A model generated the notes under the pieces. It did no database searches. It was not told where the DNA came from and was given only the letters and a program-made list of their open reading frames with translations. Below are positions 45,461-54,461 of a DNA stretch of 64,000 bases, piece by piece. Origin of the DNA: Mesorhizobium sp. B4-1-4. Lineage in GTDB: Bacteria; Pseudomonadota; Alphaproteobacteria; Rhizobiales; Rhizobiaceae. Position 1 is the stretch's first letter; each line of letters opens with the position of its first letter. Position numbers and translations under genes: made by a program. The stretch is from the NCBI RefSeq assembly GCF_006439395.2, contig NZ_CP083950.1, positions 1,302,001 to 1,366,000 of the forward strand, written 5' to 3'.

Positions 45461-46000
45461 ATGGACAAGAGCCCTGACGCCTTCCGTACCATCAGCGAGG
45501 TCGCCGAGGACCTCGACCTGCCGCAGCATGTGCTGCGTTTCTGGGAAACGCGCTTCAACCAGATCAAGCCGATGAAGCGCGGCGGCGGCCGGCGCTATTA
45601 CCGGCCGCAGGATGTCGAGTTGATCAAGGGCATCCGCCACATGCTCTACGATCAGGGTTATACCATCAAGGGCGTGCAGAAGCTGCTGCGGGAAAACGGC
45701 AATCATTTCCTTGTTGCCATCGGCAATGGCGACATGGCCGCGGTCGAAGCGATTTCCCAGCGAAAGCAGGCCGACCAGGTGCCGCTGACGTCGGCAGCGC
45801 AGCCGCGCGGCGGCGATGATGAACTGGTTGGCCAGCCAAGGGTCAAGCCCAGCCGCCGCTTTTTCGGTCTTGCCAAGGGCGATGAGGAAGGTCCCGTTCA
45901 GCCGGACGCCTCGAAACTCTCGCGCGACAATCGCGCTCTGCTGCAGGAGGCGCTGTTCGATCTGCTCGAATGCAAGCGCTTGCTCGACCAGGTGCGCTGA
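45461..46000 (+). CDS. MerR-family transcriptional regulator
   Basis: A 179-residue regulator with an N-terminal winged-helix MerR domain ([61 protein letters not shown]). The middle (about 95-140) is low in complexity, and a short conserved helix ([18 protein letters not shown]) closes the protein. The linkage to ihfA is conserved in alphaproteobacteria, and this type lacks the metal-binding cysteines of classical MerR. Targets unknown. The ATG at 45461 starts the conserved region. Confidence 0.85.
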   Translation: MDKSPDAFRTISEVAEDLDLPQHVLRFWETRFNQIKPMKRGGGRRYYRPQDVELIKGIRHMLYDQGYTIKGVQKLLRENGNHFLVAIGNGDMAAVEAISQRKQADQVPLTSAAQPRGGDDELVGQPRVKPSRRFFGLAKGDEEGPVQPDASKLSRDNRALLQEALFDLLECKRLLDQVR

Positions 46001-46088
46001 GCCGTCGCACGAAGTGCTTTGAAGCCGCGAAACTGGAACCCGCCTCGGGGTGAGGCGTTACGTTTTCTTCTGCAAGAGAAGGAAACGT

Positions 46089-46394
46089 ATGATGGCACCA
46101 TTCTCGACCCTTTCGGACATCGATCTCGAAAAGCAGATCACGGCGCTGTCGAGGGAACTCGCGGCGTTGCGCAAGGCGGTGTCCAGGCGGGGTGGCGCCT
46201 ACTATGAAGACGGTCGTGATGCCGCGCTCGACACATATTCCGATCTTGCCGGGCGTCTGCGGGACGCCATGCCGGCAATTCGCAAGCAGGGTAGGGTGAT
46301 CGAGAGATCGGCCCGCGAGCATCCGGCGGCAGCCGCCGCGGTTGGCCTTGTGGTGCTAGGGCTGGTGGCCAGCCTGTTGTTCAGCCGACGCTGA
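46089..46394 (+). CDS. Small ElaB/YqjD-type (DUF883-like) membrane-anchored protein
   Basis: A 101-residue protein. A charged helical region (about residues 8-75, with DIDLEKQITALSRELAALRKA) is followed by a single membrane helix near the C-terminus (AAVGLVVLGLVASLLFSRR). This layout is that of DUF883/ElaB-YqjD proteins, which in E. coli bind ribosomes at the inner membrane in stationary phase. The role here is inferred only. The first of two adjacent ATG codons is used; AAGGAAACGT is upstream. A terminator follows. Confidence 0.65.
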   Translation: MMAPFSTLSDIDLEKQITALSRELAALRKAVSRRGGAYYEDGRDAALDTYSDLAGRLRDAMPAIRKQGRVIERSAREHPAAAAAVGLVVLGLVASLLFSRR

Positions 46395-46437
46395 GATGCC
46401 TTCGCTGTCCTTGGCATTGTGAATTCCAAGGCAGACA

Positions 46438-46476
46438 ATGACGGCTCGCCATTTTGGCGCCGTCATCCTCGTTTTT
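46438..46476 (+). terminator. Terminator after the DUF883-like gene
   Basis: ATGACGG...CGCCA and TGGCG...CGTCAT form an interrupted stem around TTT, followed a few bases later by TTTTT (46472-46476). It begins 44 bp after the stop. Confidence 0.6.
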
Positions 46477-46521
46477 GGAGCACTTGCTTCTCGCGCGCAC
46501 ACCGCGCGCTGGCCGATCCGG

Positions 46522-47492
46522 TCAGCGATATCGGCTGTCGCCTCGGCATCTGGCGCGAAGCGCTTCGGCATAGAGGTGCACAGCACCCCTGTGCGGTCGG
46601 CGCAGGAATGCGGACTGCTCAAGCCGCCAGAGCCGTTCTATTTCCGCTGCGATCGCCGGGTTCGTCCAAGTGCCGTGGCCGGCGGCCGAGTAGAGCGCCG
46701 ACATAGAGGCGATCGTCGGTGACTAGGAAGTCGATGCGGATGTAGTCGAGGTTGCCAGCAATGCCAGGTGCTATCGAGATCGCCTGGCGGACATGGTCGA
46801 GCAGCCTCGCATTGACGGGCAGGGCCTGGTCCTCATCGGGATAATCCGGATCCCGCCCGGGCAACGGATTGGCTTGCCGGTCGAACAACACTGAAAGCTT
46901 GGCGTGCTTATCCTCCACCCAGACATGGGATATCACCCCGCTGCAGACATGAACCTTGATGTCGGTGGCAATTTTGCCGCCGCTCAGTGTAAGCATCTCC
47001 TCCCACGAAAACGGCCGGCACGATTGGCCGATAGGCCCATTCGCCATGGCGCCGACCATAGCGTTCGCGTTGCCAGCACCCCGCCTTGCGTACGACGGCA
47101 GCACGGTCCGGCCCGCCCTCGGAAATGAATATGTTCATCGCGCAGCCATGGTTTGCCTTGACCACGACGCCGCCGGTCAGCAGGCCCGGAGGGATATTGG
47201 CAGCGTCGCGCCCGCACCAGAGTGTCTCTGGCATGGCGATCCCGGGGCAGGCGTCACGGATGTAGACCTTGGCCGCGAGCTTGTCGGTCAGCGTCACGAA
47301 CAGCGGGTTGCGGTCGACGATTTTCCGCCAGAGCAGCAACTCATTGTAGCGCACAGGCGCGGCCGGATTGGGCAGATAACCCAGTTCCACGGCAAATCGT
47401 GCGACAAGGACAGGGTGACGAGCCGTGAGCCACAATCGTGCGACTGACAGAACAATACGATTTTTCCAGGAAACATCGGCCACGGCCGTCAT
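46522..47492 (-). pseudogene. Frameshifted TupA-like ATP-grasp gene
   Basis: The reading runs from MTAVADVSWKNR at 47492 through RYNELLLWRKIVDRNPLFVTLTDK, CGRDAANIPPGLLTGGVVVKANHG and HGEWAYRPIVPAVFV, then leaves frame. Adding one base fewer in the G-run at about 47002-47004 restores EEMLTLSGGKIATDIKVHV and a further 110 residues to LDYIRIDFLVTDDRLYVG. A second shift near 46693-46700 (two bases missing) leads to LYSAAGHGTWTNPAIAAEI. These segments fit the TupA-like ATP-grasp family of polysaccharide-modifying enzymes. Two independent shifts argue for a real pseudogene rather than one sequencing error. Confidence 0.75.
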
Positions 47493-47695
47493 CGGGAATA
47501 CCTGGCCAAGTTGGCGAAACCTGCCCCGGTGCGCGTACCCGGTCAGCATATGCCTTGCCGTATCGTGATTTGGCTCTGCGTGAAAGGTTTCGCTTACCGT
47601 CGGGGCATCGGGATTGACGCCGGAATTCTGGGGCCGGCGGTTTCGGTGTAACTCGACAGGCCCGATTCACGTCGTCTCCGGCATTGCATCACCAA

Positions 47696-47735
47696 GAGAA
47701 GACCGGCCTTGAAAAGAAGCCAAGGCGGTCTTCTC
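47696..47735 (-). terminator. Hairpin after the His-rich gene
   Basis: GAGAAGACCGGCCTTG (47696-47711) pairs with CAAGGCGGTCTTCTC (47721-47735), with one bulge, around a nine-base loop. It begins 18 bp after the His-rich gene stop. There is no strong T-tract, so termination may be incomplete. Confidence 0.55.
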
Positions 47736-47753
47736 GTTGGTCGTCTGGTATGC

Positions 47754-47942
47754 TTAGTAGGCCTTCTTCACCAGTTTCTTCATGTGGTGGTGGTGATGAT
47801 GGTAGTGGTAGTGATGATGGCGATGGTGATGGCGATGATGCTTTGCCATCGGAGCCGCATCCGCGCTCGTCGCACCGATGACCGGCGCCGTGAAAGCGAG
47901 GGCAACTGCAAGCCCGAGGGCCGAGAGGAGGGACTTCTTCAT
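47754..47942 (-). CDS. Small exported histidine-rich protein
   Basis: A 62-residue precursor. Residues 1-30 form a signal peptide (MKKSLLSALGLAVALAFTAP, cleaved near ADA). The mature part of about 32 residues holds 17 or so histidines in near-continuous runs, broken only by Arg and Tyr, and ends MKKLVKKAY. Such a peptide should bind Ni2+, Cu2+, Zn2+ or similar metals in the periplasm; no cysteine is present. AGGAAACGATCC precedes the ATG, and a hairpin follows the stop, so it looks like a real single-gene unit. The exact role (metal buffer, chaperone) is unknown. Confidence 0.8.
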   Translation of the reverse strand: MKKSLLSALGLAVALAFTAPVIGATSADAAPMAKHHRHHHRHHHYHYHHHHHHMKKLVKKAY

Positions 47943-48089
47943 GGATCGTTTCCTTCTTTTCGCAGGCAGATATAAATCGGGTCGATAGCCCGACCGCCGC
48001 GAATGGAATTACGCTCCCGAATTTTTTCGTCAGTATTTCCCGATTGTAGAATTTTGTTTCTGAACTGTGTCTGGCCGACCGAGCCTCCA

Positions 48090-48236
48090 TCACCACCATG
48101 GCACGGGCTGAAAGCTGTCTTGGTCGGCTGTTTGGCTACACACGCGCAGCGTGTCCGCCGCCTGTGCAGCAGTCACGCCGATACCGGAAAGGAAGGAAAT
48201 CGTGCCGAGCGCGAGGAGGAATGTCTTGAGAGTCAT
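48090..48236 (-). CDS. Small exported protein of unknown function
   Basis: A 48-residue precursor with a typical signal peptide (MTLKTFLLALGTISFLSGIG, cleaved after AAQA) and a mature peptide of about 22 residues with one cysteine and a WW end. GGAAGGA is spaced nine bases from the ATG. It shares the pattern of a short exported gene with the His-rich neighbour but not its composition. No family is recognised. The 270 bp beyond it (48237-48507) show nothing further. Confidence 0.5.
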   Translation of the reverse strand: MTLKTFLLALGTISFLSGIGVTAAQAADTLRVCSQTADQDSFQPVPWW

Positions 48237-48507
48237 TGTATGGGTCCTTCCAGGAAAGAGGCTGGGTGAAAACCGATAGGTTTTCACGCCAGCAACGCCG
48301 AGACAACGAACGGGCGCACCCAAACCGCTGATCAAACGAGCGTTCGGCATTTAAACAACGTGATCGGGATGCGCTTGCGAGGTGTGGGGTTCACGATAGT
48401 GTGACGGCCCGTTTGGCTCTTGGCAAATCGCTGGCGAGCGGGCATCTTCCTGCTCGTCTCAGGCAACATCCATTTTGATCAAACTCTTTCAGCCACCGGA
48501 GTTGCCA

Positions 48508-48792
48508 ATGCCCCACAATGCAAAAGAACATGCCCCTTCCGAACCGTTGGTCAATGAGCTCGGGCCAATTTACAGCACCCTCAAGGCGATGCGGGAAACC
48601 CGCGGTTACAGCGTGGAAGAGCTGTCGCTGACCTGCGGCCTGTCGGTCGACGAGATCGAGGACATCGAGAGCGGCAGGGCGGCCGACCCGGCGAAGCTGC
48701 GTCGTATTGCGTCCGCGCTTCAACTGCCACAGGACGCTGTGATTGTTTCGGCTGCGCCGGCACCGGCCGCACAAGGCCGGCTCCTGGCATAG
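48508..48792 (+). CDS. Small XRE-type helix-turn-helix protein
   Basis: A 94-residue protein with a Cro/CI-type helix-turn-helix from about residue 20 to 78: LGPIYSTLKAMRETRGYSVEELSLTCGLSVDEIEDIESG, then PAKLRRIASALQLP. The short tails lack a sensor domain, so it may be a small DNA-binding regulator or an antitoxin-like factor; no toxin partner is adjacent. CCGGAG is upstream of the ATG, and a terminator follows. Confidence 0.75.
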   Translation: MPHNAKEHAPSEPLVNELGPIYSTLKAMRETRGYSVEELSLTCGLSVDEIEDIESGRAADPAKLRRIASALQLPQDAVIVSAAPAPAAQGRLLA

Positions 48793-48812
48793 AATCAGCA
48801 ACAGGCATGTCC

Positions 48813-48846
48813 AAGAAGCCCGCCAGGCCCGCTTGGCGGGTTTCTT
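48813..48846 (+). terminator. Rho-independent terminator after the XRE gene
   Basis: AAGAAGCCCGCCA (48813-48825) and TGGCGGGTTTCTT (48834-48846) with an eight-base loop, followed by GTTG. The stem itself carries TTT, typical of this class in GC-rich genomes. Confidence 0.8.
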
Positions 48847-48978
48847 GTTGATGCCGCAGCGTTCTCCAGCGGCCGGGCTTGCCGACTTGTCGATCGCACG
48901 TGTTTATACCCACGGCATCCAGATCTGTTGCCGATTGCGTCCGCCGTGCATTGGGTTTTGAGCTGTGGGTCTTCTGAT

Positions 48979-49440
48979 ATGAGCTTGGAATCGGCTCGTG
49001 CCTTCTTCGCCGCGCATGCGCCGGACATTGAGGTCATCGTCACAGAAGCGAGTTCGGCGACGGTGACTTTGGCGGCGCAGGCGCATGGTGTGCTGCCGGC
49101 GCAGATCGCCAAGACGATCTGCCTTCGCGTCGCTGAACGGACCATGCTCGTCGTGACCAGCGGCATCGCCAGGCTCGATAACCGCAAGTTCAAGGACCAG
49201 TTCGGAGGCAAGCCGCGCATGCTCGACGCTGAAGAGGTCGTCGAGGCGACAAGCCACCCGGTGGGTGGCGTCTGCCCGTTCGGCCTGCCGTCGCCGCTGC
49301 CGGTCTACTGCGACGTGTCGCTGCGCGAATTCGGCGAGGTCGTGCCCGCCGCCGGCGCCACCAACGCTGCGGTACGGATTGAGCCGCGGCGCATGGCGGA
49401 CCTGGTCGGCGCCGAATGGGTGGATGTGTGCCAGGGTTAG
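48979..49440 (+). CDS. YbaK/ProX-type aminoacyl-tRNA deacylase
   Basis: A 153-residue protein of the YbaK/EbsC family, which hydrolyses wrongly charged tRNAs, mainly tRNA-Pro carrying Cys or Ala. Visible landmarks are ATVTLAAQAHGVLPAQIAKTICLRV, with the catalytic lysine in AKT, and VGGVCPFGLPSPLPVYCDVSL. The ATG at 48979 starts the conserved region; the frame is open from 48928. A tRNA-Pro gene lies 100 bp downstream on the other strand, a suggestive neighbour. Confidence 0.85.
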   Translation: MSLESARAFFAAHAPDIEVIVTEASSATVTLAAQAHGVLPAQIAKTICLRVAERTMLVVTSGIARLDNRKFKDQFGGKPRMLDAEEVVEATSHPVGGVCPFGLPSPLPVYCDVSLREFGEVVPAAGATNAAVRIEPRRMADLVGAEWVDVCQG

Positions 49441-49541
49441 AGGCCGGATCCAAGCCGGAGCTGAAGAAACCAGGGCGCGGAAAGAGGCGAGTCGAATCGG
49501 CTGACTGGCCGGGCGGACTTCGGGGGCAAGTCCTGCATAAT

Positions 49542-49618
<77 letters not shown>

Positions 49619-49672
49619 GACCGGTCGCGATGTATCGTGATAACCCTGCTCGGGTCAACCGAAATTCGGCGT

Positions 49673-50944
49673 TTATCGTGCCGGTGTGGATACGATGGCT
49701 GTTGAGCCTTGCAGCACCGGCCGCAGCAGCCGCTGATGGCGATATTCGAGCGCGATGGCGCCCCAGATCAAGCCGAGCAGCAGGTAGACGTGGCGCCAGT
49801 GATCGATGTCGATGAAGGTACCGAGCCCGATATTGCCGATGAAGGCGACATAGGCGCACAAGAGATAGGGTTGCCACGGCCGGTCTCGCAGAAGGATGCG
49901 GAATCCGGCTGCCAGGGTCCAGAGGACGAGCGTCAGGAACGACACGAAGCCGAGCCAGCCATAGTCCATCAGCATCTTCAGCCAGATGTCGTGCGTGTCC
50001 TCGCCGAACAGCGTGCCGAAGACCAGTGGGCCGATGCCGAACGGATGCTCCATCGCCATCTGGAAACCGATCGTATAGCGGGCGAAGCGGCCGAGGCGGG
50101 CGGTGTCATAGCTCTGTTCGAGGTGCGCGCGGTTGGAGAACATCTCCGCCACCCCGGGCAGTTGCAAGATCACGATCACGGCGATGGCCAGCAGCGACAG
50201 TGCGGCGATCGTCATGATCACCACGCGCAGCCGGAACATGCCGCTGTTGCTCTGCAGGAACAGGCAGCCGGTGAGCAGCACGGCGGAGACGGCAAACATG
50301 CCCCAGGCGCCGCGCGAGAAGGAGAAGAAGATGCCGGCCGTGATGATCAGCAACGGTATCGCCAGCAACGGCATGCGCGAGATCGGTCCGGTCAGGAGCA
50401 GATAGAGCAGATAGATGCCCGGCAGCACCAGGAACGGTCCGAACACGTTCGGATCCTGGAAGGCGCCAGCGGCGCGATCGTATTTGGTGAACATTTCCGC
50501 GCCGGGAAAGGCGTGGAAATAGCCTGCTATGCCAAGCAGCGACGTTGCCACCGCCGAGACGGCATAGGCAATGAAGATCAGACGATAGAGGTTCGGCTGT
50601 GTGGCGGTGACCGATGCGAAGAACACGGCGCTGAAGGCGAGAAACAGCGATACGGCGAGATAGAGCGGCGTGTTGGCGAGGTTCGCCATCTGCGTCATCG
50701 AGATCATGCCGCCGATGTTCATCGCCACCAGCAGCACCAGCAGTGGCGTGGCGGCGCGGGAGATCCTCAGGCCGAAGAGGGCCCAGACGGCGATCAGCCC
50801 GGCCATGTAGATTTCATAAGGGGCCGGCTCGCTGATGACGAAGCCGGACAGGAGGATACCGAGCACCACCGCGCTGGAAGAAATCAGGGCGATCAGCTTG
50901 GCGTTGACCGCGGCCGGCGGCAGTTCGTGGGAAATCGCGCTCAA
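49673..50944 (-). CDS. O-antigen ligase/polymerase-like membrane protein (Wzy type)
   Basis: A 423-residue membrane protein with about twelve helices and one large periplasmic loop (about 265-345), the layout of Wzy polymerases and WaaL ligases. The loop carries FARYTIGFQMAMEHPFGIGPLVFG and DTHDIWLKMLMDYGWLG, typical of the Wzy_C (O-antigen ligase) domain. The TTG at 50944 overlaps the stop of the preceding transferase (TTGA), so the two are coupled. It probably polymerises the glycan whose synthesis and export genes follow. Ligase activity is the alternative. Confidence 0.82.
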   Translation of the reverse strand: MSAISHELPPAAVNAKLIALISSSAVVLGILLSGFVISEPAPYEIYMAGLIAVWALFGLRISRAATPLLVLLVAMNIGGMISMTQMANLANTPLYLAVSLFLAFSAVFFASVTATQPNLYRLIFIAYAVSAVATSLLGIAGYFHAFPGAEMFTKYDRAAGAFQDPNVFGPFLVLPGIYLLYLLLTGPISRMPLLAIPLLIITAGIFFSFSRGAWGMFAVSAVLLTGCLFLQSNSGMFRLRVVIMTIAALSLLAIAVIVILQLPGVAEMFSNRAHLEQSYDTARLGRFARYTIGFQMAMEHPFGIGPLVFGTLFGEDTHDIWLKMLMDYGWLGFVSFLTLVLWTLAAGFRILLRDRPWQPYLLCAYVAFIGNIGLGTFIDIDHWRHVYLLLGLIWGAIALEYRHQRLLRPVLQGSTAIVSTPAR

Positions 50945-52476
50945 TAGGCGTTTTCCGTGTTGAGCAGTCGAATCGGGGTCAGGAACAGGATCCGCAAATC
51001 GAACAGCAATGACCAGTTTTCGATGTAGTAGAGGTCGTACTCCGTCCGCATGCGGATCTTCTCATTGGTGTCCATCTCGCCGCGCCAGCCATTGATCTGC
51101 GCCCAGCCGGTGACACCGGGCTTGACCTTGTGGCGGGCGAAATAGCCGTCGACCACCTCATTGTAGAGAAGGTTGTGCGACTGCGCGGCAATGGCATGTG
51201 GACGCGGACCGATGAGCGACAGCGAGCCCAGCAGCGAGTTGAAGAATTGCGGCAGCTCGTCGATCGATGTCTTGCGAATGAAGCGCCCGACGCGGGTGAC
51301 CCGCGGGTCGTTCTTGGTCACTGTCTGCTTGGCGGTCGGGTCCGATCTGTCGGTGTACATCGAGCGGAATTTATAGACCTCGATAACCTCATTGTTGAAG
51401 CCGTGCCGTTTCTGCTTGAACAGGACAGGCCCCTTGCTGTCGAGCTTGATGGCGATCGCGGTGCCGAGCATCACCGGCAGGAAGACGACGATGCCGATGA
51501 GGCTGAAGATGATGTCGAAGGCACGCTTGGCGACCGAATCCCAGTCGTTGATCGGCTTGTCGAAAATGTCGAGCATCGGCACCGAGCCGATGTAGGAATA
51601 GGCGCGCGGGCGAAACTGCAGCGCGTTGGAGTGTGCCGACAGCCGGATGTCGACCGGCAGGACCCACAGCTTCTTCAGCAATTGCAGGACGCGCGTTTCG
51701 GCGGTCAGCGGCAGCGACACGATCAGCATGTCGATGCGGGCGATGCGGGCGAACTCGATCAGTTCCGAAATGGTGCCGAGCTTGGGATAACCGGCAACGA
51801 TGGGCGGCGAGCGCTTGTCGCTGCGATCGTCGAAGATGCCGCAGATGCGGATGTCGTTGTAAGGCTGCTTTTCGACCGAGCGGATCAGGATCTCCGCCGC
51901 CCTGCCGCCGCCGACGATGACGGCGCGCCGCTCCATGCGGCCATCGCGTGCCCAGCGCCGGATCAGCTTCGACATCACCAGCCTGAGGCCGAAGAGGAAG
52001 ACAAAGCCGACGACGAACCACGTCCCGAACAGCAGGCGTGAATAATCTTCCGACATCTTCGTGGCGAAGGCTGTCAACGCCATCAGGGCGAAGGCGCCGG
52101 CCCAGGCCAGCAGGATGCGGCCGAAATTGGCGATCGGCCGCATGAGGGAGACCACCTGATAGCAGTCGGTGACATCGAGCAGCACCACGGCGAGGAATGA
52201 CGCGGCGGCAATCGTCACCGGATATTGCCAGGCGAGATAGTTGAAGAACCCGACATAGTAGAAATAGACGCAGAGCCCCGAAACGAACAGCACCGCGAAT
52301 TCGACCATGCGCAGGACGCCGCTGACCATAATCGGCGACATCGTATCGCGCCGGTATTGCGTGGCGACCTGTCGGGCAACGTCGTTCATGCCGCCCGGCG
52401 CATCGCCATCGGCCGGGCCGTCGAATTTACGCACCGCTTCGGGTGAAAAGCGGCGCGCGGGGTCGATCTCGTTCAT
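50941..52476 (-). CDS. Undecaprenyl-phosphate sugar-1-phosphate transferase (WcaJ/HfsE-like)
   Basis: A 511-residue enzyme that starts a lipid-linked polysaccharide by moving a hexose-1-phosphate to undecaprenyl phosphate. The first part has four membrane helices (about 50-190) and a Rossmann-like domain (RRAVIVGGGRAAEILIRSVEK). The last part (about 320-511) is the bacterial sugar transferase domain with KRAFDIIFSLIGI, KFRSMYTD, RKTSIDELPQFFNSLLGSLSLIGPRP and PGVTGWAQINGWRGE. The ATG at 52476 gives the normal length. It is coupled to the polymerase downstream. Confidence 0.9.
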   Translation of the reverse strand: MNEIDPARRFSPEAVRKFDGPADGDAPGGMNDVARQVATQYRRDTMSPIMVSGVLRMVEFAVLFVSGLCVYFYYVGFFNYLAWQYPVTIAAASFLAVVLLDVTDCYQVVSLMRPIANFGRILLAWAGAFALMALTAFATKMSEDYSRLLFGTWFVVGFVFLFGLRLVMSKLIRRWARDGRMERRAVIVGGGRAAEILIRSVEKQPYNDIRICGIFDDRSDKRSPPIVAGYPKLGTISELIEFARIARIDMLIVSLPLTAETRVLQLLKKLWVLPVDIRLSAHSNALQFRPRAYSYIGSVPMLDIFDKPINDWDSVAKRAFDIIFSLIGIVVFLPVMLGTAIAIKLDSKGPVLFKQKRHGFNNEVIEVYKFRSMYTDRSDPTAKQTVTKNDPRVTRVGRFIRKTSIDELPQFFNSLLGSLSLIGPRPHAIAAQSHNLLYNEVVDGYFARHKVKPGVTGWAQINGWRGEMDTNEKIRMRTEYDLYYIENWSLLFDLRILFLTPIRLLNTENAY

Positions 52477-52561
52477 GGGACAGTCCGCAAGCTTCCCTCG
52501 GGGATAGCAAAAGAGAGCTAAGAAACCCTTGAAGCAACGCATGGCTTTGGAAGGGCTTGGA

Positions 52562-53692
52562 CTAGCTGTCGAGCGCGGCGAAGTAGGCTTTCTCGATTTC
52601 GGCGGCCATGACGTCGGCGCCGAAACGCGCCCTGAGGCCGGAACTGTCGGGCATCAGTTCGCGATAGGCGGCAAGGTCGGTCAGCGCCTGGCTCATCTTG
52701 CCGGCAAGCTCGGCCGCATCGGGCCGGATCAGGGCAGGGGAATCGGAACCAAAAATCTCTGGTATGCCGCCGACGGCTGTCGCGATCATCGGCCTTGCCC
52801 CGGCAAGGGCCTCCAGCACGATATAGGGCATCGCCTCGGCACGCGAAGGAACCACGACGAGCGCCGCCAGCGCGAAAGCCTCCCTGGCCGGCATTGGTGG
52901 CAGGAAACGGACATGGCCCTCAAGTCCCAGGCGCCGCACTTGTACGTGGTAGCGTGGCAGGTCGTCGCCGTCGCCGACCATCACCGCGCTCAGCGCGCGG
53001 CCGAGGCGAGGGCCGGCGGCGGCCAGGGCATCGATGAAGATGTCTGGCCCCTTGAGGTCCCGCATCATGCCGATATAGAGCAGGTCCGCCTGATCGGCGT
53101 TGGCGATCACGGGTTCGAATTCGGCCGCGCGCAAGCCGTTGTAGACCAGCGCGTTCGGAATGGGCGGTTCGCCCACCTTCCTGCGATAGGTCCGCCGCTC
53201 ATAATCGGAGACGAACAGCAGGCAATCGGTGAAGCGCGCCATGAAGCGCTCGAGCGCGAAGAACATCTTTCCGGTGGCGGTGTTCTCGTCATAGTGGAGG
53301 GAGCCGCCATGCGGCGAATAAAGGCGGGCTACGCGAGACCTTGACACCCGCAACAGTGAGCCGAACAGACGGGCATAGGCGCCACCCTTGGCGCCGTGCC
53401 CGTGCAGCACGTCCGGCCGCAATTCCTTGATGATCCTGTAGGTGCGTCTGGCCGAGGCGAGGTCGCCCGGGCCGACATGACGCTGCATTGGCGTGCGGTG
53501 GATGCCGAGCGCCAGCGTCTCCTTCATCTGCGCGAACAGACGCTCCTCGAATTCGCCGCCCGTGGTCGAATCGCAGACGATGCCCACCATGTGACCGGCG
53601 GCGGCCTGCGCTTCCGTCAAATCGCGCACATGCCGGAAAATTCCTCCGACGGGTGAACGCAAGCAGTGGACGATCCTGAGCTTGTCCGTCAC
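52562..53692 (-). CDS. GT4-family glycosyltransferase
   Basis: A 376-residue soluble transferase with two Rossmann domains. The N-terminal part has VHCLRSPVGGIFRHVRDL and PDVLHGHGAKGGAYARL; the C-terminal part has LLYIGMMRDLKGPDIFIDAL, and the GT4 donor motif VVVPSRAEAMPYIVLEALAGARPMIATAVGGIPEI, with the E-x7-E glutamates. The GTG at 53692 begins the conserved N-terminus. It is 10 bp after the Wza-like gene and belongs to the same operon. The sugar donor is unknown. Confidence 0.88.
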   Translation of the reverse strand: MTDKLRIVHCLRSPVGGIFRHVRDLTEAQAAAGHMVGIVCDSTTGGEFEERLFAQMKETLALGIHRTPMQRHVGPGDLASARRTYRIIKELRPDVLHGHGAKGGAYARLFGSLLRVSRSRVARLYSPHGGSLHYDENTATGKMFFALERFMARFTDCLLFVSDYERRTYRRKVGEPPIPNALVYNGLRAAEFEPVIANADQADLLYIGMMRDLKGPDIFIDALAAAGPRLGRALSAVMVGDGDDLPRYHVQVRRLGLEGHVRFLPPMPAREAFALAALVVVPSRAEAMPYIVLEALAGARPMIATAVGGIPEIFGSDSPALIRPDAAELAGKMSQALTDLAAYRELMPDSSGLRARFGADVMAAEIEKAYFAALDS

Positions 53693-53702
53693 GTGGTGTC
53701 AT

Positions 53703-54266
53703 TCAGAACAGGCGTTCACGAACGTAGACGGTGTCTCCGGGCAGCAGCGGGTCCGAGGTGACCACGCGGCCGGTCATCACCTTGCCGTTGATGTCGCGCG
53801 TGATGTCGACGCTTTCCTGATTGGCGCGCGGCGTGAAGCCGCCGGCAATGGCGACGGCCTTCTGCACGGTCAGGCCGGGTACGTAGGAATACTGGCCGGC
53901 GGCGCCGACTTCGCCCATGACGAAGATCGGCCTGTAGCGATCGATCTCGACCGAGACGTCGGGGTCGCGCAGATAGCCTTGCCGCAGCTTGTCGGCGATC
54001 GCCTTTTCCATCTGCTGCGCGGTGTGGCCGCGGGCCGGTATCGCGCCGACGAGCGGGAATGAGATATAGCCCGACTGGTCCACACTGTAGGTATTGGTCA
54101 GCCCGTCCTGCTCGAACACCGTGACACGGACACGGTCGCCGGCGCCGAGACGGTAGGGCTGGTCGAGGATCTCGTGGAAGGCTGCTGGCGTCGGCCGATA
54201 ACTGGAGCAGCCGGCGAGCATCGATACGGCAAGCAGTGCGCGAAAGAGGGTAGCAGTGCTTTTCAT
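53703..54266 (-). CDS. Polysaccharide export lipoprotein (Wza/OPX-like)
   Basis: A 187-residue outer-membrane exporter subunit of the short OPX type. The lipobox is SMLAGC. The poly_export domain has PYRLGAGDRVRVTVFEQDGLTNTYSVDQSGYISFPLVG, followed by a SLBB-like repeat PIFVMGEVGAAGQYSYVPGLTVQKAVAIAGG. The length is well below that of full Wza, so the protein probably lacks the C-terminal membrane helix. The ATG at 54266 gives the signal peptide. It starts the leftward operon and was once closer to the divergent Wzz-like gene, before the IS element entered. Confidence 0.88.
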   Translation of the reverse strand: MKSTATLFRALLAVSMLAGCSSYRPTPAAFHEILDQPYRLGAGDRVRVTVFEQDGLTNTYSVDQSGYISFPLVGAIPARGHTAQQMEKAIADKLRQGYLRDPDVSVEIDRYRPIFVMGEVGAAGQYSYVPGLTVQKAVAIAGGFTPRANQESVDITRDINGKVMTGRVVTSDPLLPGDTVYVRERLF

Positions 54267-54461
54267 GACCGGATACGTACCTTCGACTGGCCGCTGCCGC
54301 ATCGCAGCAAACATCTGGGATCGGGCTCGTTATCATCCTGTTAGGGTTAATGGCCGGTAAAGGAGTCGGCTGATGCCGTTTGTGCCGGCGAGAATTTCGC
54401 CGTATTTGCTGGTTTATCGTTTTTCTTGCCGTTCGCGCGTAAATGCTAGAGCATCGGGCGA

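Noticed and set aside
47754..47942. CAT/CAC-type repeat as a simple microsatellite or CRISPR
   Set aside because: The repeats are in frame as histidine codons in a gene with signal peptide and ribosome site. There is no spacer-repeat pattern anywhere in the window.
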